This document shows, piece by piece, positions 47,530 through 58,469 of a stretch of DNA of 64,000 nt. This DNA comes from Akebia trifoliata (taxonomy: Eukaryota; Streptophyta; Magnoliopsida; Ranunculales; Lardizabalaceae). Position numbers and translations under genes: made by a program. Below the pieces are notes generated by a model. It ran no database searches, was not told where the DNA came from, and was given only the letters and a program-made list of their open reading frames with translations. The stretch spans positions 9,100,967 through 9,164,966 of the forward strand of contig CM030706.1 in NCBI GenBank assembly GCA_017979445.1, read 5' to 3'. Every line of letters begins with the position of its first letter. Position 1 is the stretch's first letter.

Positions 47530-47805
47530 AGATTGATGGGACATCAAATCTTAAAGAGTAGATTTTAGTTTTTATTTAGATTTCTGTTTTAGGACTTTAT
47601 TTTGATGTTTTTTGTGTGTGGCTTATTTTGATGTTTTATTGACATATGGTCTCAGTATAATATTTATGGGCAGTTTAGTAACTTTAGTTTTCCATTTGGG
47701 TTTACCCATCCGAATCTAAATCGTAAATCCAATCTCAAATCCTTAATCCTTACCCAAAATCCTAAACCAAATTCCCATATTTTATTTTCTCCCTTCATTG
47801 TCCTG
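47530..47805 (-). repeat. Intron repeat, inverted partner of 59970-60760
   Basis: AATTTGGTTTAGGATTTTGG and GGGAGAAAATAAAATATGGG (minus strand, 47695-47802) match GAATTTGGTTAAAGATTTGGG and GGGAGAAAATAAAATAAGGG near 59980-60030. CTGTTTTAGGACTTTATTTT (47585-47605) matches the reverse complement of AATAAAGTCCTAAAACAACTC near 60708-60730. It is thus one dispersed repeat in two orientations, with extra sequence in the right copy. Identity of the repeat unknown. Confidence 0.6.
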
Positions 47806-48162
47806 CATCAAAGATGCATTTCGATATTAGAATGATATCTACATGTAGTTGAGAATGTTTTAGTTTATGCGATTGTTCTAATTGGGTGATTTGATGACAT
47901 TATTCTTAGACTTGGAAGAAATGTTGGACATACTGAGCCCAACTTCTTGATACGATAACACATTCATACAATTTATTCCATGTGCTGACATATTCAACTC
48001 GTGGTTAAGTATACAATATTGAAAGAATGAGAGTAGATTAGATGATATGAATTGAAATCATAAAAGCAATACATAAATAATGGATGAAAAAATAAGAAAT
48101 GTTTGACATAGTGTCAGTGTGTGCTTGACATGTGAGTCATAATCATCATTATTAACGTCTTA

Positions 48163-48214
48163 AATTGAATTGAGAGAAATCTAACTTGATTAATTACAAA
48201 ATAGTTATTCAACA
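48163..48214 (-). repeat. 3' LTR of old copia, shortened
   Basis: Matches both ends of 58268-58386 (AATTGAATTGAGAGAAATC.. and GTTATTCAACA). It lacks about 67 bp between the two ATTACAAA motifs and beyond, suggesting deletion between short repeats. Confidence 0.75.
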
Positions 48215-48910
48215 CTCCCCCTCAAGTTGGTGCATGGATATCGGTAATGTCCAACTTGGACAAGATACCTTCAAAGGCGATTTTACTAATACCTTTGGTA
48301 AGAATATCGGCAAGTTGTTGGGATGTGGGAGTAAATGGAGTACAAATATGCCCAGAAACAATCTTTTCTCTAATAAAATGTCGATCAACTTGATATGCTT
48401 CGTTCTGTTATGATGAATTGAATTTGCTGCTATATTAATCGCTGATTTATTATCACAATATAGTGAAAATGGGGTTATCACTGGAAAACACAAATCAGCT
48501 AGTAAGGTCTTGAGCCATAATAACTTATACACTTCAAGAGCCATTGCTTTGTATTCTGAGTCAGCACTTGATCGAGAAACTACATCCTGCTTCTTACTGC
48601 GCTAAGTTATCAAGTTGCCACCAACTTTGGTATAGTATCCAGAAGTGGACTATCTATCAGTTACTGAACCAGTATAATTTGCATTAGTCCATACCTCAAC
48701 ACGAAGATGATCATAATTACTGAACGAAATACCTTGACTAGGATATCCCTTAAGATATCTAAGAATACGATAGACAGCAGTAAGATGAGATGTGTGAGGA
48801 AAGTGTATAAACTGACTTACAACACTAACAACATAGGCAATGTTGGGATGAGTCATAGATAAGTAGATCAATTTTCCCACAAGACGTTGATACTGTCCAA
48901 TATCCAACAA
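48209..48910 (-). pseudogene. Old copia RT end and RNase H
   Basis: On the minus strand 48910-48650 reads GQYQRLVGKLIYLSMTHPNI and AVYRILRYLKG, the conserved end of copia RT / start of RNase H. 48544-48209 reads LYCDNKSAINIAANSIHHNR and KHIKL, the RNase H C-terminal part. A stop and a shift separate the two parts. The missing upstream RT lies beyond the younger element at 54039-54722. Confidence 0.85.
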
Positions 48911-48931
48911 ACACTCTCACTCAGAATCAAC

Positions 48932-49181
48932 TGTAGAAGAATCCGGAAATCTGATCTCATAGAATCAAGAAAATAGGATATTCTTCTTGATTATTCTTGA
49001 TTACTCTTAACTTTCTAGAATATTCTTGTAATGTTCTACAATAGGATAGTTGGTTTATTATTCTAGAATATTCTTGAAGTTCTAGATTATTCTTGTAATA
49101 GGATAGTTGGTCTATAAATACCACTATTGGGGCATTTGTAATGATCATCCAAGAATTCTCAATAAATTCAATTTTTCTACA
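48932..49181 (+). repeat. 5' LTR of young copia
   Basis: TGTAGAAGAATCC..TTTTTCTACA, TG..CA ends, 250 bp. Contains CTATAAATACC near 49112, a plausible TATA box, and several TATTCTTGAT/TATTCTAGAATATTC-like repeats in the U3 part. Identical to 53784-54033. The left edge could be off by 1 base. Confidence 0.95.
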
Positions 49182-49193
49182 TGGTATCAGAGC
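49182..49193 (+). other. Primer binding site, initiator tRNA-Met
   Basis: TGGTATCAGAGC directly abuts the 5' LTR. It is the usual plant copia primer site, complementary to the 3' end of initiator tRNA-Met. Confidence 0.93.
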
Positions 49194-49219
49194 ACTAGGT
49201 TCTGATCTAGGGATTACCT

Positions 49220-52200
49220 ATGGCGGGTCAAAATCCGTGGAAGACGGCTTTAATCGGTGCGACTAGTAAGGACTCAGTGGTGTCAGGGGAAAGCACCACA
49301 AGTCCGAACCTGAACTCCTCCATCTCATTTAGTGGTTCAGAAGGGTCCACGAATTCGTTCCAATTAAATATCCACCGTCTAAATGGAAAAAACTACACGG
49401 AATGGTCGCAAATCGTTCGTTTGATTTTGGAAGGCAAGGGGAAGTTTGGATATCTGACAGGAGAAGTGACAAAACCTGCCGATGTAGATTCGACTCTCAA
49501 GACCTGGAAATCAGAAAATTCTTTGATTATTGCGTGGTAAGTGAACTCAATGGAACCCGCAATTGGCAAGCCCTTCATGTTCCTGCCGACGGCCAAAGAT
49601 GTTTAGGAAGCAGTCAGGGATACGTATTCCGATCTAGAAAATTCTTCGCAGATTTTTGGTTTAAAATCCAAACTTTGGCACGCGAAACAGGGTGACCGAG
49701 ATGTAACCTCCTACTACAACGAGTTGATGACATTGTGGCAGGAGTTAGACTTCTGTTATGATGATGTCTGGGAGTGTGCGAATGATAGTGTCCGGTTCAT
49801 GAAACGACAGGAGAATGATCGTGTATTTATGTTCTTAGCAGGACTTAACAAAGAATTAGACGAGGTGCGGGGCCGAATTTTAGGGAAAACTCCTCTGCCA
49901 ACAATTCGTGAGGCCTTCTCAGATGTTCGGAGAGAAGAAACATGGCAGAGTGTGATGCTTAACAACAAATCGGTTCCTAGTACTACTAATTCGGAAGTAG
50001 AAAGTTCTGCCCTTGTAACTCGAGATTTTCAGGAGGAGGTGAAGAAGGATGGTAAGCGTTCTGAATGGCCGTGGTGCGATCACTGCAAACGTCCGTGGCA
50101 CACACGGGAAACCTGTTGGAAAATTCATGGCAAGCCTCAAAACTGGAAGAAGAAGTCTGGTGGAGCGGGGCGTGCACTTCAGGCCAGTGTCTCGGATCAA
50201 GAGTAGCAGTCTTCTTCAAATTCGTTTCCTTTCACCAAGGAGCAGATAGACCAACTGTACAAAATTATCGAGTCTCAGAAAAATCCTACTTGTTCTTTGG
50301 CTCAAAAAGGTAATTACCTGAAAACAACTCTCATTGGTGTCAACCCTGATTGCACTTGGATCATCGATTCAGGTGCAACCGATCATATGACAGGGTTGTC
50401 AAATCTTTTTTCTTCGTATAATCCTTGTGCAGGTAATCAGAAAATTAAGATTGCAGATGGCTCTCTTTCAGCCATTGCAGGAAAAAGTTCTATTATAGTA
50501 TCTCCATCACTCACTCTTCACGATGTTCTTCACGTTCCCAAACTTTCCTGTAATCTTTTGTCTGTCAGCAAGCTAGCCCGTGATCAAAATTGTCAAACTA
50601 ATTTTTTCCCAACTCATTGTGTATTCCAGGATTTGACCTCGGGGAGGATGATTGGCAGTGCTAAACAGAATGGAGGACTCTACTTCCTTGATGATGGATC
50701 TGAATCGAGGCGACAATCTCAACAAATAAGTTCCTGCTTTGAATCTATTTCTGTTTCCAATAATAATATTATGTTATGGCATTTAAGATTAGGTCATCCA
50801 AGTTTCAAATATTTAAAACATTTATTTCCTAAGTTGTTTGGCAATAAAGATCCATCTATGTTTCATTGTGAAATATGTGAATTTGCAAAACACCACCGTA
50901 CATCTTTTCCTTCACAACCATATAAACCATCAAAACCTTTCACTATTATTCACAGTGATGTTTGGGGTCCTAATAAGATAAGTACACCTTCTAGCAAGAG
51001 ATGGTTCATCACATTTACGGATGATCATACTCGACTCTGCTGGGTGTATTTATTTAAAGAAAAATTAGAGGCCGAACGCGTTTTTAAAATTTTTTACAAT
51101 ATGGTGCAGACTCAATTTCAAACTAACATACAAGTTTTCAGGAGTGATAATGGGAAAGAGTATTTTAACACGACCTTGGGAAATTTTTTTCTTGAAAAAG
51201 GAATAATTCATCACAGTTCTTGCATCGATACACCCCAACATAATGGTGTTGCAGAAAGAAAAAATAAACATCTGTTGGAGGTGGCTCGTGCATTACTTTT
51301 TACAACTAAAGTTCCCAAGTATCTATGGGGAGAAGCTGTTTTAACTGCTGCGTACTTAATAAACAGAATGCCCTCCAAAGTTTTACAATTTTGAACTCCT
51401 TTCCAAGTTTTCACAAATTGTTTTCCAACTACTAGACTTTCTGCTGATCTACCTCTAAAAATATTTGGTTGTACGGTTTTTGTTCATGAATATCGAAAAA
51501 TTGGAAAACTTGAGCCCAGAGCTATAAAATGTGTCTTCATTGGTTACTCCCCAACTCAGAAAGGCTATAAATGTTTTGACCCGATATCGAAAAAATGTTT
51601 TGTCACAATGGATGTTACATTTTTTGAAAAACAACCATATTTTAAGGATATTCATCTTCAGGGGGAGATTTTTAAGGAAGATTCATTTAACTCGGGCAAT
51701 GTTTTTCTCTCAGATGATGTGTTTCTCTTGCAAGAATCTGAGTCTAGTATCTCTGCACCTATAGTAAATGGCCAAGATTCATTCCTTGAAAATCCTCCTA
51801 TTATGAGTGATGTTTCCCCTGAGTCTAGACCTACATTTGAAAAACAATTTAAAAATCAGAATTCTGAACAACAAATTTTGGAAACCGAAAATAAGGAACA
51901 ACCTACTATAATGTCATAACATGATAATAGATTCAAGGATGGTGACCGAACTTGGAAAGGGATTGTTTACTTGAAGAAGAATCATAAGAAAAGGAAAGAC
52001 GAATTGACTCTACAGCACAGCCATGATTCTGAACCAAGGACGAATCAACAATCTGAGTCTGTTACAGGTAATTCTCTTTCTCTTTCCAACAGTCAGTCTA
52101 AGCCTTCTGATTTAGACATTCCTATAGCTCTTCGTAAAGGGATTAGATCTTATACTAGTCATCCACTGTTTAAATTTGTATCATACTCGAAATTGTCATC

Positions 52201-53776
52201 ATCTCTTGCTGTTTTTACTTCTCAATTGTCCAGTGTAGAAATTCCTAATAGTGTACAGGAGGCTCTAAAGGTTTCAAAGTGGAAAGAAGCAGTACTTGAA
52301 GAGATGAAAGCTCTTGAGAAGAACAATACTTAGAGTGTTGAGGCATTGCCAGCTGGGAAGACCACTGTGGGTTGTAAATGGGTCTTCACTGTGAAGTACA
52401 ACTCTGATGGTTCAGTGGAAAGATACAAGGCTAGGTTGGTGGCAAAGGGATTCACCCAGACATATGGCATTGATTATTCTGAGACTTTTGCTCCTGTTGC
52501 AAAATTAAACACGGTGAGAGTACTTTTATCTATTGCTGCTAATCTGGACTAGCCCTTGCAACAACTAGATGTGAAGAATGCCTTCCTCAATGGTGACTTG
52601 GAGGAAGAAGTGTACATGGATAGTCCACCGGGCTTTGAGGAGAAGTTTGGCTAAAAAATATGCAAACTAAAAAAGTCCTTGTATGGTCTCAAACAGTCTC
52701 CAAGGGCTTGGTTTGAGAAGTTCACACAGTCTGTCAAAAAACAAGGATATTCTCAAGGACAAGCTGATCATACCTTGTTTTTCAAGTTTTCTCATGAAGG
52801 AAAGGTTGCTGTGCTAATAGTTTATGTTGATGATATTATTCTCACAGGTGATGATGTGATCGAAATAGAGAGATTGAAGAAGAGCCTTGCTTTAGAATTC
52901 GAAATCAAGGATTTGGGAGCACTAAGATATTTCCTTGGCATGGAAGTTGCTCGTTCAAGGAAAGGAATCGTTGTCTCTCAACGAAAGTATATTCTTGATC
53001 TTTTGAAGGAAACCGGGTTAAGTGGTTGCAAACCGGCTGAGACTCCCATGGATCCCAATGTAAAGCTTTGGGAAGAGGGAAGTATTCCTGTTGATACTGG
53101 TAGATACCAGAGATTGGTTGGAAAACTAATCTATTTATCTCATACTCGACCGGATATTGCCTTCTCTGTCAGTGTTGTTAGTCAATTTATGCACGCACCT
53201 TATCAATAACACCTCGAGGTGGTCTACCGAATTTTGAGATATTTAAAGTCTACTCCTGGAAAAGGTCTGTTTTTCAAAAAGACAAATCAAAGGAGTGTTG
53301 AGGTATTTACTGATGCAGATTGGGCAGGTTCAGTGAATGACAGGAGATCTACTTCAGGGTATTGCACCTTTTTGTGGGGAAACTTGGTTACCTGGCGAAG
53401 CAAGAAGCAAAATGTTGTTGCCAGAAGTAGCGCAGAGGCTGAGTTTAGAGCAATGGCTCAAGGGATCTGTGAGGTATTGTGGATATACAGAATCCTCGAA
53501 GAACTCAAGATGACTGTGGAACTTCCTCTGAAGCTGTACTGCGACAATAAGGCTACAATAAGTATTGCTCACAATCCTGTCCAGCATGATAGGACGAAGC
53601 ACATTGAGATTGATCGACATTTCATTAAGGAAAAAATTGAAGCTGGAACTGTTTGCTTGCCGTTTGTGCCTTCTAGTCAGCAAACAGCCGACATCTTGAC
53701 TAAGGGGCTTGCTAGACCTAACTTTGAACATCTGATAAGCAAGTTGGGCATGATTGACATCTATGCACCAACTTGA
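49220..53776 (+). pseudogene. Young copia gag-pol, nine in-frame stops
   Basis: One continuous frame of 1518 codons plus stop, with no frameshift. Order: gag N-terminus (FQLNIHRLNGKNYTEWSQIV), gag helices (TSYYNELMTLWQELDF), CCHC knuckle (CDHCKRPWHTRETC, near 50076), protease (IIDSGATDHM, near 50360), pre-integrase (LWHLRLGHPSF), integrase (HSDVWGP, FRSDNGKEYF, HNGVAERKNKHL), RT ([34 protein letters not shown] near 52822) and RNase H (TDADWAGS, SSAEAEFRAM, LYCDNKA, HIEIDRHFIKE). Stops lie at 49538, 49604, 50204, 51392, 51917, 52331, 52550, 52652 and 53207. Three replace a conserved Trp (TGG to TAG: 49604, 52331, 52550), 51392 sits where Arg is likely (CGA to TGA), and most others fit Gln codons (CAA/CAG to TAA/TAG). 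The copy cannot make a full polyprotein. Confidence 0.95.
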
Positions 53777-53783
53777 GGGGAAG
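53771..53783 (+). other. Polypurine tract of young copia
   Basis: ACTTGAGGGGAAG lies immediately before the 3' LTR, overlapping the gag-pol stop region (TGA at 53774-53776). It primes plus-strand synthesis. Confidence 0.85.
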
Positions 53784-54033
53784 TGTAGAAGAATCCGGAA
53801 ATCTGATCTCATAGAATCAAGAAAATAGGATATTCTTCTTGATTATTCTTGATTACTCTTAACTTTCTAGAATATTCTTGTAATGTTCTACAATAGGATA
53901 GTTGGTTTATTATTCTAGAATATTCTTGAAGTTCTAGATTATTCTTGTAATAGGATAGTTGGTCTATAAATACCACTATTGGGGCATTTGTAATGATCAT
54001 CCAAGAATTCTCAATAAATTCAATTTTTCTACA
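53784..54033 (+). repeat. 3' LTR of young copia
   Basis: 250 bp, identical to 48932-49181 as far as can be read. Followed by the TCAAC duplication. Confidence 0.95.
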
Positions 54034-54038
54034 TCAAC

Positions 54039-55154
54039 CAACCCATAATTCTGCTTAATACGAGAATCGGTGGGACAAGAACCAAGCTGACCAGAGGCAC
54101 TGAGTAAATCAATGACATATTTACTCTGAAATAAAAATATCAGAATGGGATTGTGCAACCTCAATTCTCAAAAAATAACAAAGATGCCCAAGGTCCTTAA
54201 TCTCAAATTGACATCCTAAGTAAGATTTTACCTCTACAATTCTGTCACAATCATCTCTAGTAAGGACAATATCATCCACATAAATAATTAGAGCAACTGT
54301 TTTGCCCTGGGAGTGACGTAGGAAAATAGTATGTTCAGTAGAACTCTGATGAAAATCAAACTGATGCATGGCCTTAGTAAAACGCTTAGATCATGTGCAA
54401 GGAGATTGTTTCAATCCATAAAGTGAACAACGAAGACAACAGACATGTCCAGAAGAGGCACCTGCAAGAAAACCTGGAGGTTGGACCATATAGACTTATT
54501 TCTGAAGATCACTGTTAAAAAATGTATTCTTGACATTTAACTGAAAAAAAGGCCATCCTCTGATAGCAGCAATAGAAAAAAAACTCGAATGGTGGTCATC
54601 TTGGCAACACGAGTACACATCTCCTGGTAATCAATTCCATAAGTCTGAGCATACCCTTTGGCCACCAGACGGGCTTTATAACGAGCAATAGAACCATCAG
54701 GGTTATGCTTAATGGTAAACACCCATCAACATCCCACAACCTTCCTCTCAAGTGGAAGAGGAACTAGTTCCCACCTCTAAGTTGTTTCAAGAGCATTCAA
54801 TTCATGAAGCATAGCTGCTCACCACTCAGGACAGGGAATAACATCTGTAATAGTATTAGGAAGAGGAACAGTGGAAACAGAAGCAAGAAAACTCTGATAG
54901 GAGGGTGAGAGAACGAAATCAAATACATAATTAGAAATGGGATAAGTACAAGTGCGCTTACCTTTGCGAGTGACGATGGGACGATCATCACAAGAGACAG
55001 TAGGAGGCGAAGCTAGAGGCAAGGAGGCGAGTTGGTCTGGCATAGAAGTGATGGTAGTATTGTGTAGCCGCTGAGAGTAAACCTGCAAGTGAGAAGGTGA
55101 TAAATTGATAGGAGAAGGAAAATGAGGAACATGCATGGGAAGAGAAAATAACAA
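54039..55154 (-). pseudogene. Old copia RT and upstream linker
   Basis: On the minus strand 54722-54540 reads [20 protein letters not shown] and QTYGIDYQEM (RT start). 54369-54121 has LIIYVDDIVLTRDDCDR, the RT active-site block, then LGCQFEIKDLGHLCYFL. 55154-54797 is a Pro/Ser-rich linker between integrase and RT (for example RKGKRTCTYPISNYVF). Frames are broken between the blocks. The RT part continues across the younger insertion to 48910. Confidence 0.85.
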
Positions 55155-55420
55155 GGGAGAGAGGTCATCATTAGGGGAATCTAAAGGAAACCACTCAGAC
55201 TAAATGCCAACTAACCCAGTGTAGTGTGGGGTATGATCAAAGAAAGAGACATCCTTAGAAATAAAATGTCGTCAAGAGGGAGGATGGTAGCAGCAACATC
55301 ACTTCTTAGTGGAAGAAAACACGGGACGATCTGGATAGAGCTTAAAGAAGGGAGTGGCAAACTGAAGAACTCGGAAAGGGTCCGATTAATAAGGTAAACT
55401 GCAGTAAGAATTGCATCGGC

Positions 55421-56476
55421 CTAATAGGATTGTGGTACATTTATGCCAATACAGAAGGCATGAGCTAATTCCAGAATATGACGATTTTTCCTTTCTAATC
55501 GACCATTCTGTTGAGGGGTTTTAACATTAGACATTTGATATTCAATGTCAGACTCTAAACAAATCTTCAATACCTTACTATAGGTGTATTCAGTATCATG
55601 ATCAGAACGGAAAGTCTTGACGGTGTGACCAAACTGGGTATGAACCATAACAAGAAATTGTTTGAATATCCCATATACTTCACTCTTGTGTTTCATAAGA
55701 TAAACCTAAGTGGTACGACTGTGGTCATCGATGAACAAGACAAAATAATGAAAACCAAGAGTGAATGTGATGGGGGAAGGACCCCACACACCATATTGAA
55801 TTAGATCAAACAGAGCAGGTGCAATATTATTCATACTAACAGGATAATTAGAATGAACATGTTTAGTTAATTGACAAGTTTCACAAGAAAATCAAGCAAA
55901 TTTGTATTATTAAACAAAGTAAGGAACATGGTTTTCAAATATCCAAAGGACATATGGCCTAAGTGTAAGTGCCAACGCATTATAAGTGCCTTAGTAGACT
56001 GACTACTACTACTAAGTTGAGAAACAGAATGAGTAGTAGGTAAAACATGCTTGTCCAAGAGATACAAGCCATTCACTTCACGTCCAGTGCCAATCGTCCT
56101 CTTTGATTCCAGATCTTGAAAGACACAATGAGAAGGATAAAAGGATTACATTGTAATTCAAATGTTTGGTAATGTTACTGATAAAAATAAGATTAGTAGT
56201 AAGTTAAGGAACATATAGTGTATTAGTTAAAGATAAAGAAAGTGTAACAGAAAAATGACCTTGACCAACAATGGAGGATAAATAACCATCAGTAAGGCGA
56301 ATTTTGCGATGACCAAAGCAAACACTATAGATTTTGAACAGGGAGGACGTACCAGTCATGTTATCTAAGGTACCAACATCCATGATCCATGGTGAAGAAG
56401 TGGTGGAAACACTGTTTATTGATGCAAAGGTACCTGAGTAAGCAAAAGTAGAGACCAGCTGAGATGAAGTCTCCAT
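55421..56476 (-). pseudogene. Old copia protease and integrase
   Basis: Minus-strand 56476-56204 has WIMDVGTLDNMTGTSSLF (protease; the family's DSGA is changed to DVGT, so the catalytic motif has decayed). 56076-55867 has ALIMRWHLHLGHMSFGYLK (pre-integrase zinc region). 55696-55421 has VKTFRSDHDTEYTYSK and VKTPQQNGRLERKNRHILEL (integrase core, where the family has FRSDNG and QQNGVAER). Stops and shifts separate the parts. Confidence 0.85.
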
Positions 56477-56731
56477 TTGATTGAAGAATTTTCTGGACTT
56501 GTAAGACTCATCCTAGGACATAGATACCGACTCCGATGGGGAGGCAGTAGTTGAAGGGAGTGCTTGATTAGTAGTCAACTGAGAAACAATATGAGCTGAG
56601 GATCGGTCAGACAATTGACGTTGCTAATTAAGGCAACTAAGAAGTGCATAACAACGGGCCTTTACGTGATCCAACTTTTCACAATGATCACACTTTTGTC
56701 GCTAACGTGGAGGCAAAGATTTGCTGGAAGG

Positions 56732-57291
56732 CTATGGAGAAGGTATGCAAGCAAGCATAGCAGAGTGGTCTTCTAAAGGGTGGGGTAGGATAGCTGTACG
56801 ACGATTCTCATCAGCTAAGACATAAGAATAAGTAGTCTGTAGGGATGGAAATGGATCCATACCCAATAAATGAACTATCGCATACTCAAACTCATCTCGG
56901 AGTTCGGCTAGAAATTGAAAAATTCTACGCATATAATGCCTTATTAACAGTCCTTCTAAGCATAGGACAAGGAGTAGAAGGTCAACTCTTCCTATCAAAC
57001 ACGTAGCTGTGATATATGGGTGGTAACTGAAGAGGCACCTTGCAAAAGGCTGGAAATCTCACACTTTAGGTTAAAGATCCGGACAATGTTTTGACGCTGC
57101 AAGTAGATACTCTTTGCGGAATCCCATATTTGTTTTGTGGTTTTGGAGAACATGAAACCATCTGCAATGTGCTGTTGCATAAATGTAACTAGCCAAGAAC
57201 GGACCATGGAGTCATTAGCAAACCATTGGGGATAAGTAGTGTCAGTCAGTGCAGGTTGTTTATCCACCCTGTGAGGTAACCAATCTTTCAT
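56732..57291 (-). pseudogene. Old copia gag
   Basis: Minus-strand 57291-56995 reads YPQWFANDSMVRSWLVTFMQ and FSKTTKQIWDSAKSIYLQRQ, the copia gag helical core. 56998-56732 continues MRRIFQFLAELRDEFEYAIV and LGMDPFPSLQTTYSYVLADE, typical of the gag C-terminal part. The parts are in different frames. Confidence 0.85.
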
Positions 57292-57597
57292 TTTCCACCA
57301 ATAAACATTTCAATCAATTGGACCCAAAGAAGGTAATTAGGATATCTAATTTCATGGTGGTAATTTGAATGCCTGGAAAGTCGGTTGAATGAGAGGGAAG
57401 ACCTCCTAATCCATCACTATTACCAGTGATCGAAGAAAATGACGTTTTGGAGGCCATCAAAAAAATCTATGAGCTTTGGTTTGAAGGGAGTTCTAATAAG
57501 AAACTGATCGTAGCACCACATGATCGTAAGAGGCGTGGAAGGTGATTAAACATTGCAGAAAGTGACCTGAACACCCATCAACTCAATCGTAGGGCCC

Positions 57598-58080
57598 CAA
57601 GAAGCAATCCTACAGTTGTTGTAATCCTCAAACAGCAAGGTTGCTGTGATTACAGCCTTCAAACAGTAGATTTGCTGTTGTTGCAACTCTCAAACAGCAA
57701 GTTGCTGTGATCGCAGCCTCCTAAAAATGGTTCTGCAGTGATCGCAGCTTCCAAAAAATCACATCTACAATGATTGCAAGCTCCAAAATTAGATCTGCAG
57801 TGATCGCAGCCTCCAAAAATCAGATCTGCAGTGATCGCAGCCTCCAAAATTATATCTGCAATGATCGCAGCCCCCACACAGCACCACTGCTGTGGTCACA
57901 GGCCTCAAACAACACCTTTGCTGTGGTTGCAGGCCCCAAATAACACCTCTGCCGTGGTCATAGGTCACGTAGGTGTCAAACAGCCAAGGATCTGTTGCCG
58001 CAGGTCTCTGTGGATGGTCCAATGGCCATTGTTTGGCTTAACAACACAAAAAAAAACAGCAACTCTGCTGTTGCCTTAGG
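57598..58080 (-). repeat. Minisatellite in old copia leader
   Basis: About 14 degenerate units of 25-35 bp built on TCTGCAGTGATCGCAGCCTCC and variants (CTGTGGTCACAGGC, CTGCCGTGGTCATAGG, GCTGTGATTACAGCC). Many units contain a short palindrome, such as CTGCAG or a TGTGATYACA/TGTGGTCACA core. It lies between the primer site (58255-58267) and gag of the minus-strand element, so it is in the leader. The open frames on both strands here are repeat translations. Confidence 0.85.
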
Positions 58081-58254
58081 TTGCAGTGTATTCTAACACT
58101 CCTATCGCATGATACGATAAAAAAATTCCCATAGGGGTGATGTTTGAATCTAAAGACTAGAGGTGTTGAAGATGGATGTAAGGGAGGAGAGGGATGATGG
58201 AGTTTGTAATAAGAAAGAAGAGGTCGATGGAGGTAGAAGGTGTCAATGGGGGTA

Positions 58255-58267
58255 GGCTCTGATATCA
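58255..58267 (-). other. Primer binding site of old copia
   Basis: On the minus strand TGATATCAGAGCC directly follows the 5' LTR. It has one mismatch to TGGTATCAGAGCC (initiator tRNA-Met). Confidence 0.8.
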
Positions 58268-58386
58268 AATTGAATTGAGAGAAATCTAACTTGATTAATT
58301 ACAAAGTCCCAATTAGGCTTTAAAGGGATTACAAAGTCTAATAAGTGAAAAGACACAAAATACTAATTAAAAAGAGTTATTCAACA
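58268..58386 (-). repeat. 5' LTR of old copia
   Basis: 119 bp on the minus strand from TGTTGAATAACTC to CTCAATTCAATT, unusually short for a copia LTR. It contains two copies of the ACTTTGTAAT motif. The partner is at 48163-48214. Confidence 0.75.
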
Positions 58387-58469
58387 CCTTATCCTATAAA
58401 TTGATGTTTTTTTACTCCTAATGATTTTCTAGGGCTGTTAAATACTAAAAGGGTGTTGTATTTGATTCC

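Larger units (their letters stand above)
48932..54033 (+). mobile_element. Young Ty1/copia element, identical LTRs
   Basis: The 5' LTR (48932-49181) and 3' LTR (53784-54033) are each 250 bp and read as identical base for base. Flanks are TCAAC on both sides (48927-48931 and 54034-54038). The primer site TGGTATCAGAGC follows the 5' LTR, and the purine tract CTTGAGGGGAAG precedes the 3' LTR. The element is 5102 bp, with one gag-pol frame in the RE1/Retrofit-like copia arrangement. It sits inside the pol region of the older minus-strand copia element, itself in VPS3-like intron 1, in the same orientation as the gene. Confidence 0.97.
48163..58386 (-). mobile_element. Old minus-strand Ty1/copia element
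   Basis: Short terminal repeats TGTTGAATAACT..CAATTCAATT lie at 58268-58386 (5' LTR, 119 bp) and 48163-48214 (3' LTR, shortened by internal deletion). The 5-bp flanks TCTTA (48158-48162) and CCTTA (58387-58391) match at 4 of 5. Inside the 5' LTR, on the minus strand, is TGATATCAGAGCC, a one-mismatch initiator-tRNA-Met primer site. Before the 3' LTR is the purine tract CTTGAGGGGGAG. Minus-strand gag, protease, integrase, RT and RNase H follow in copia order, all broken. A younger copia element splits it at TCAAC. Without that insert the element is about 5.1 kb. Confidence 0.9.

Noticed and set aside
53354..53812. 152-aa frame opposite copia RNase H
   Set aside because: Antisense shadow of the RNase H coding frame.
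48957..54000. Two identical 63-aa minus-strand frames
   Set aside because: They are the two LTRs of the young copia element read backwards.
57598..58080. Cysteine-rich protein with CDHC-like repeats on the minus strand
   Set aside because: Produced by translating the leader minisatellite. Open frames occur on both strands and the sequence lies before gag.
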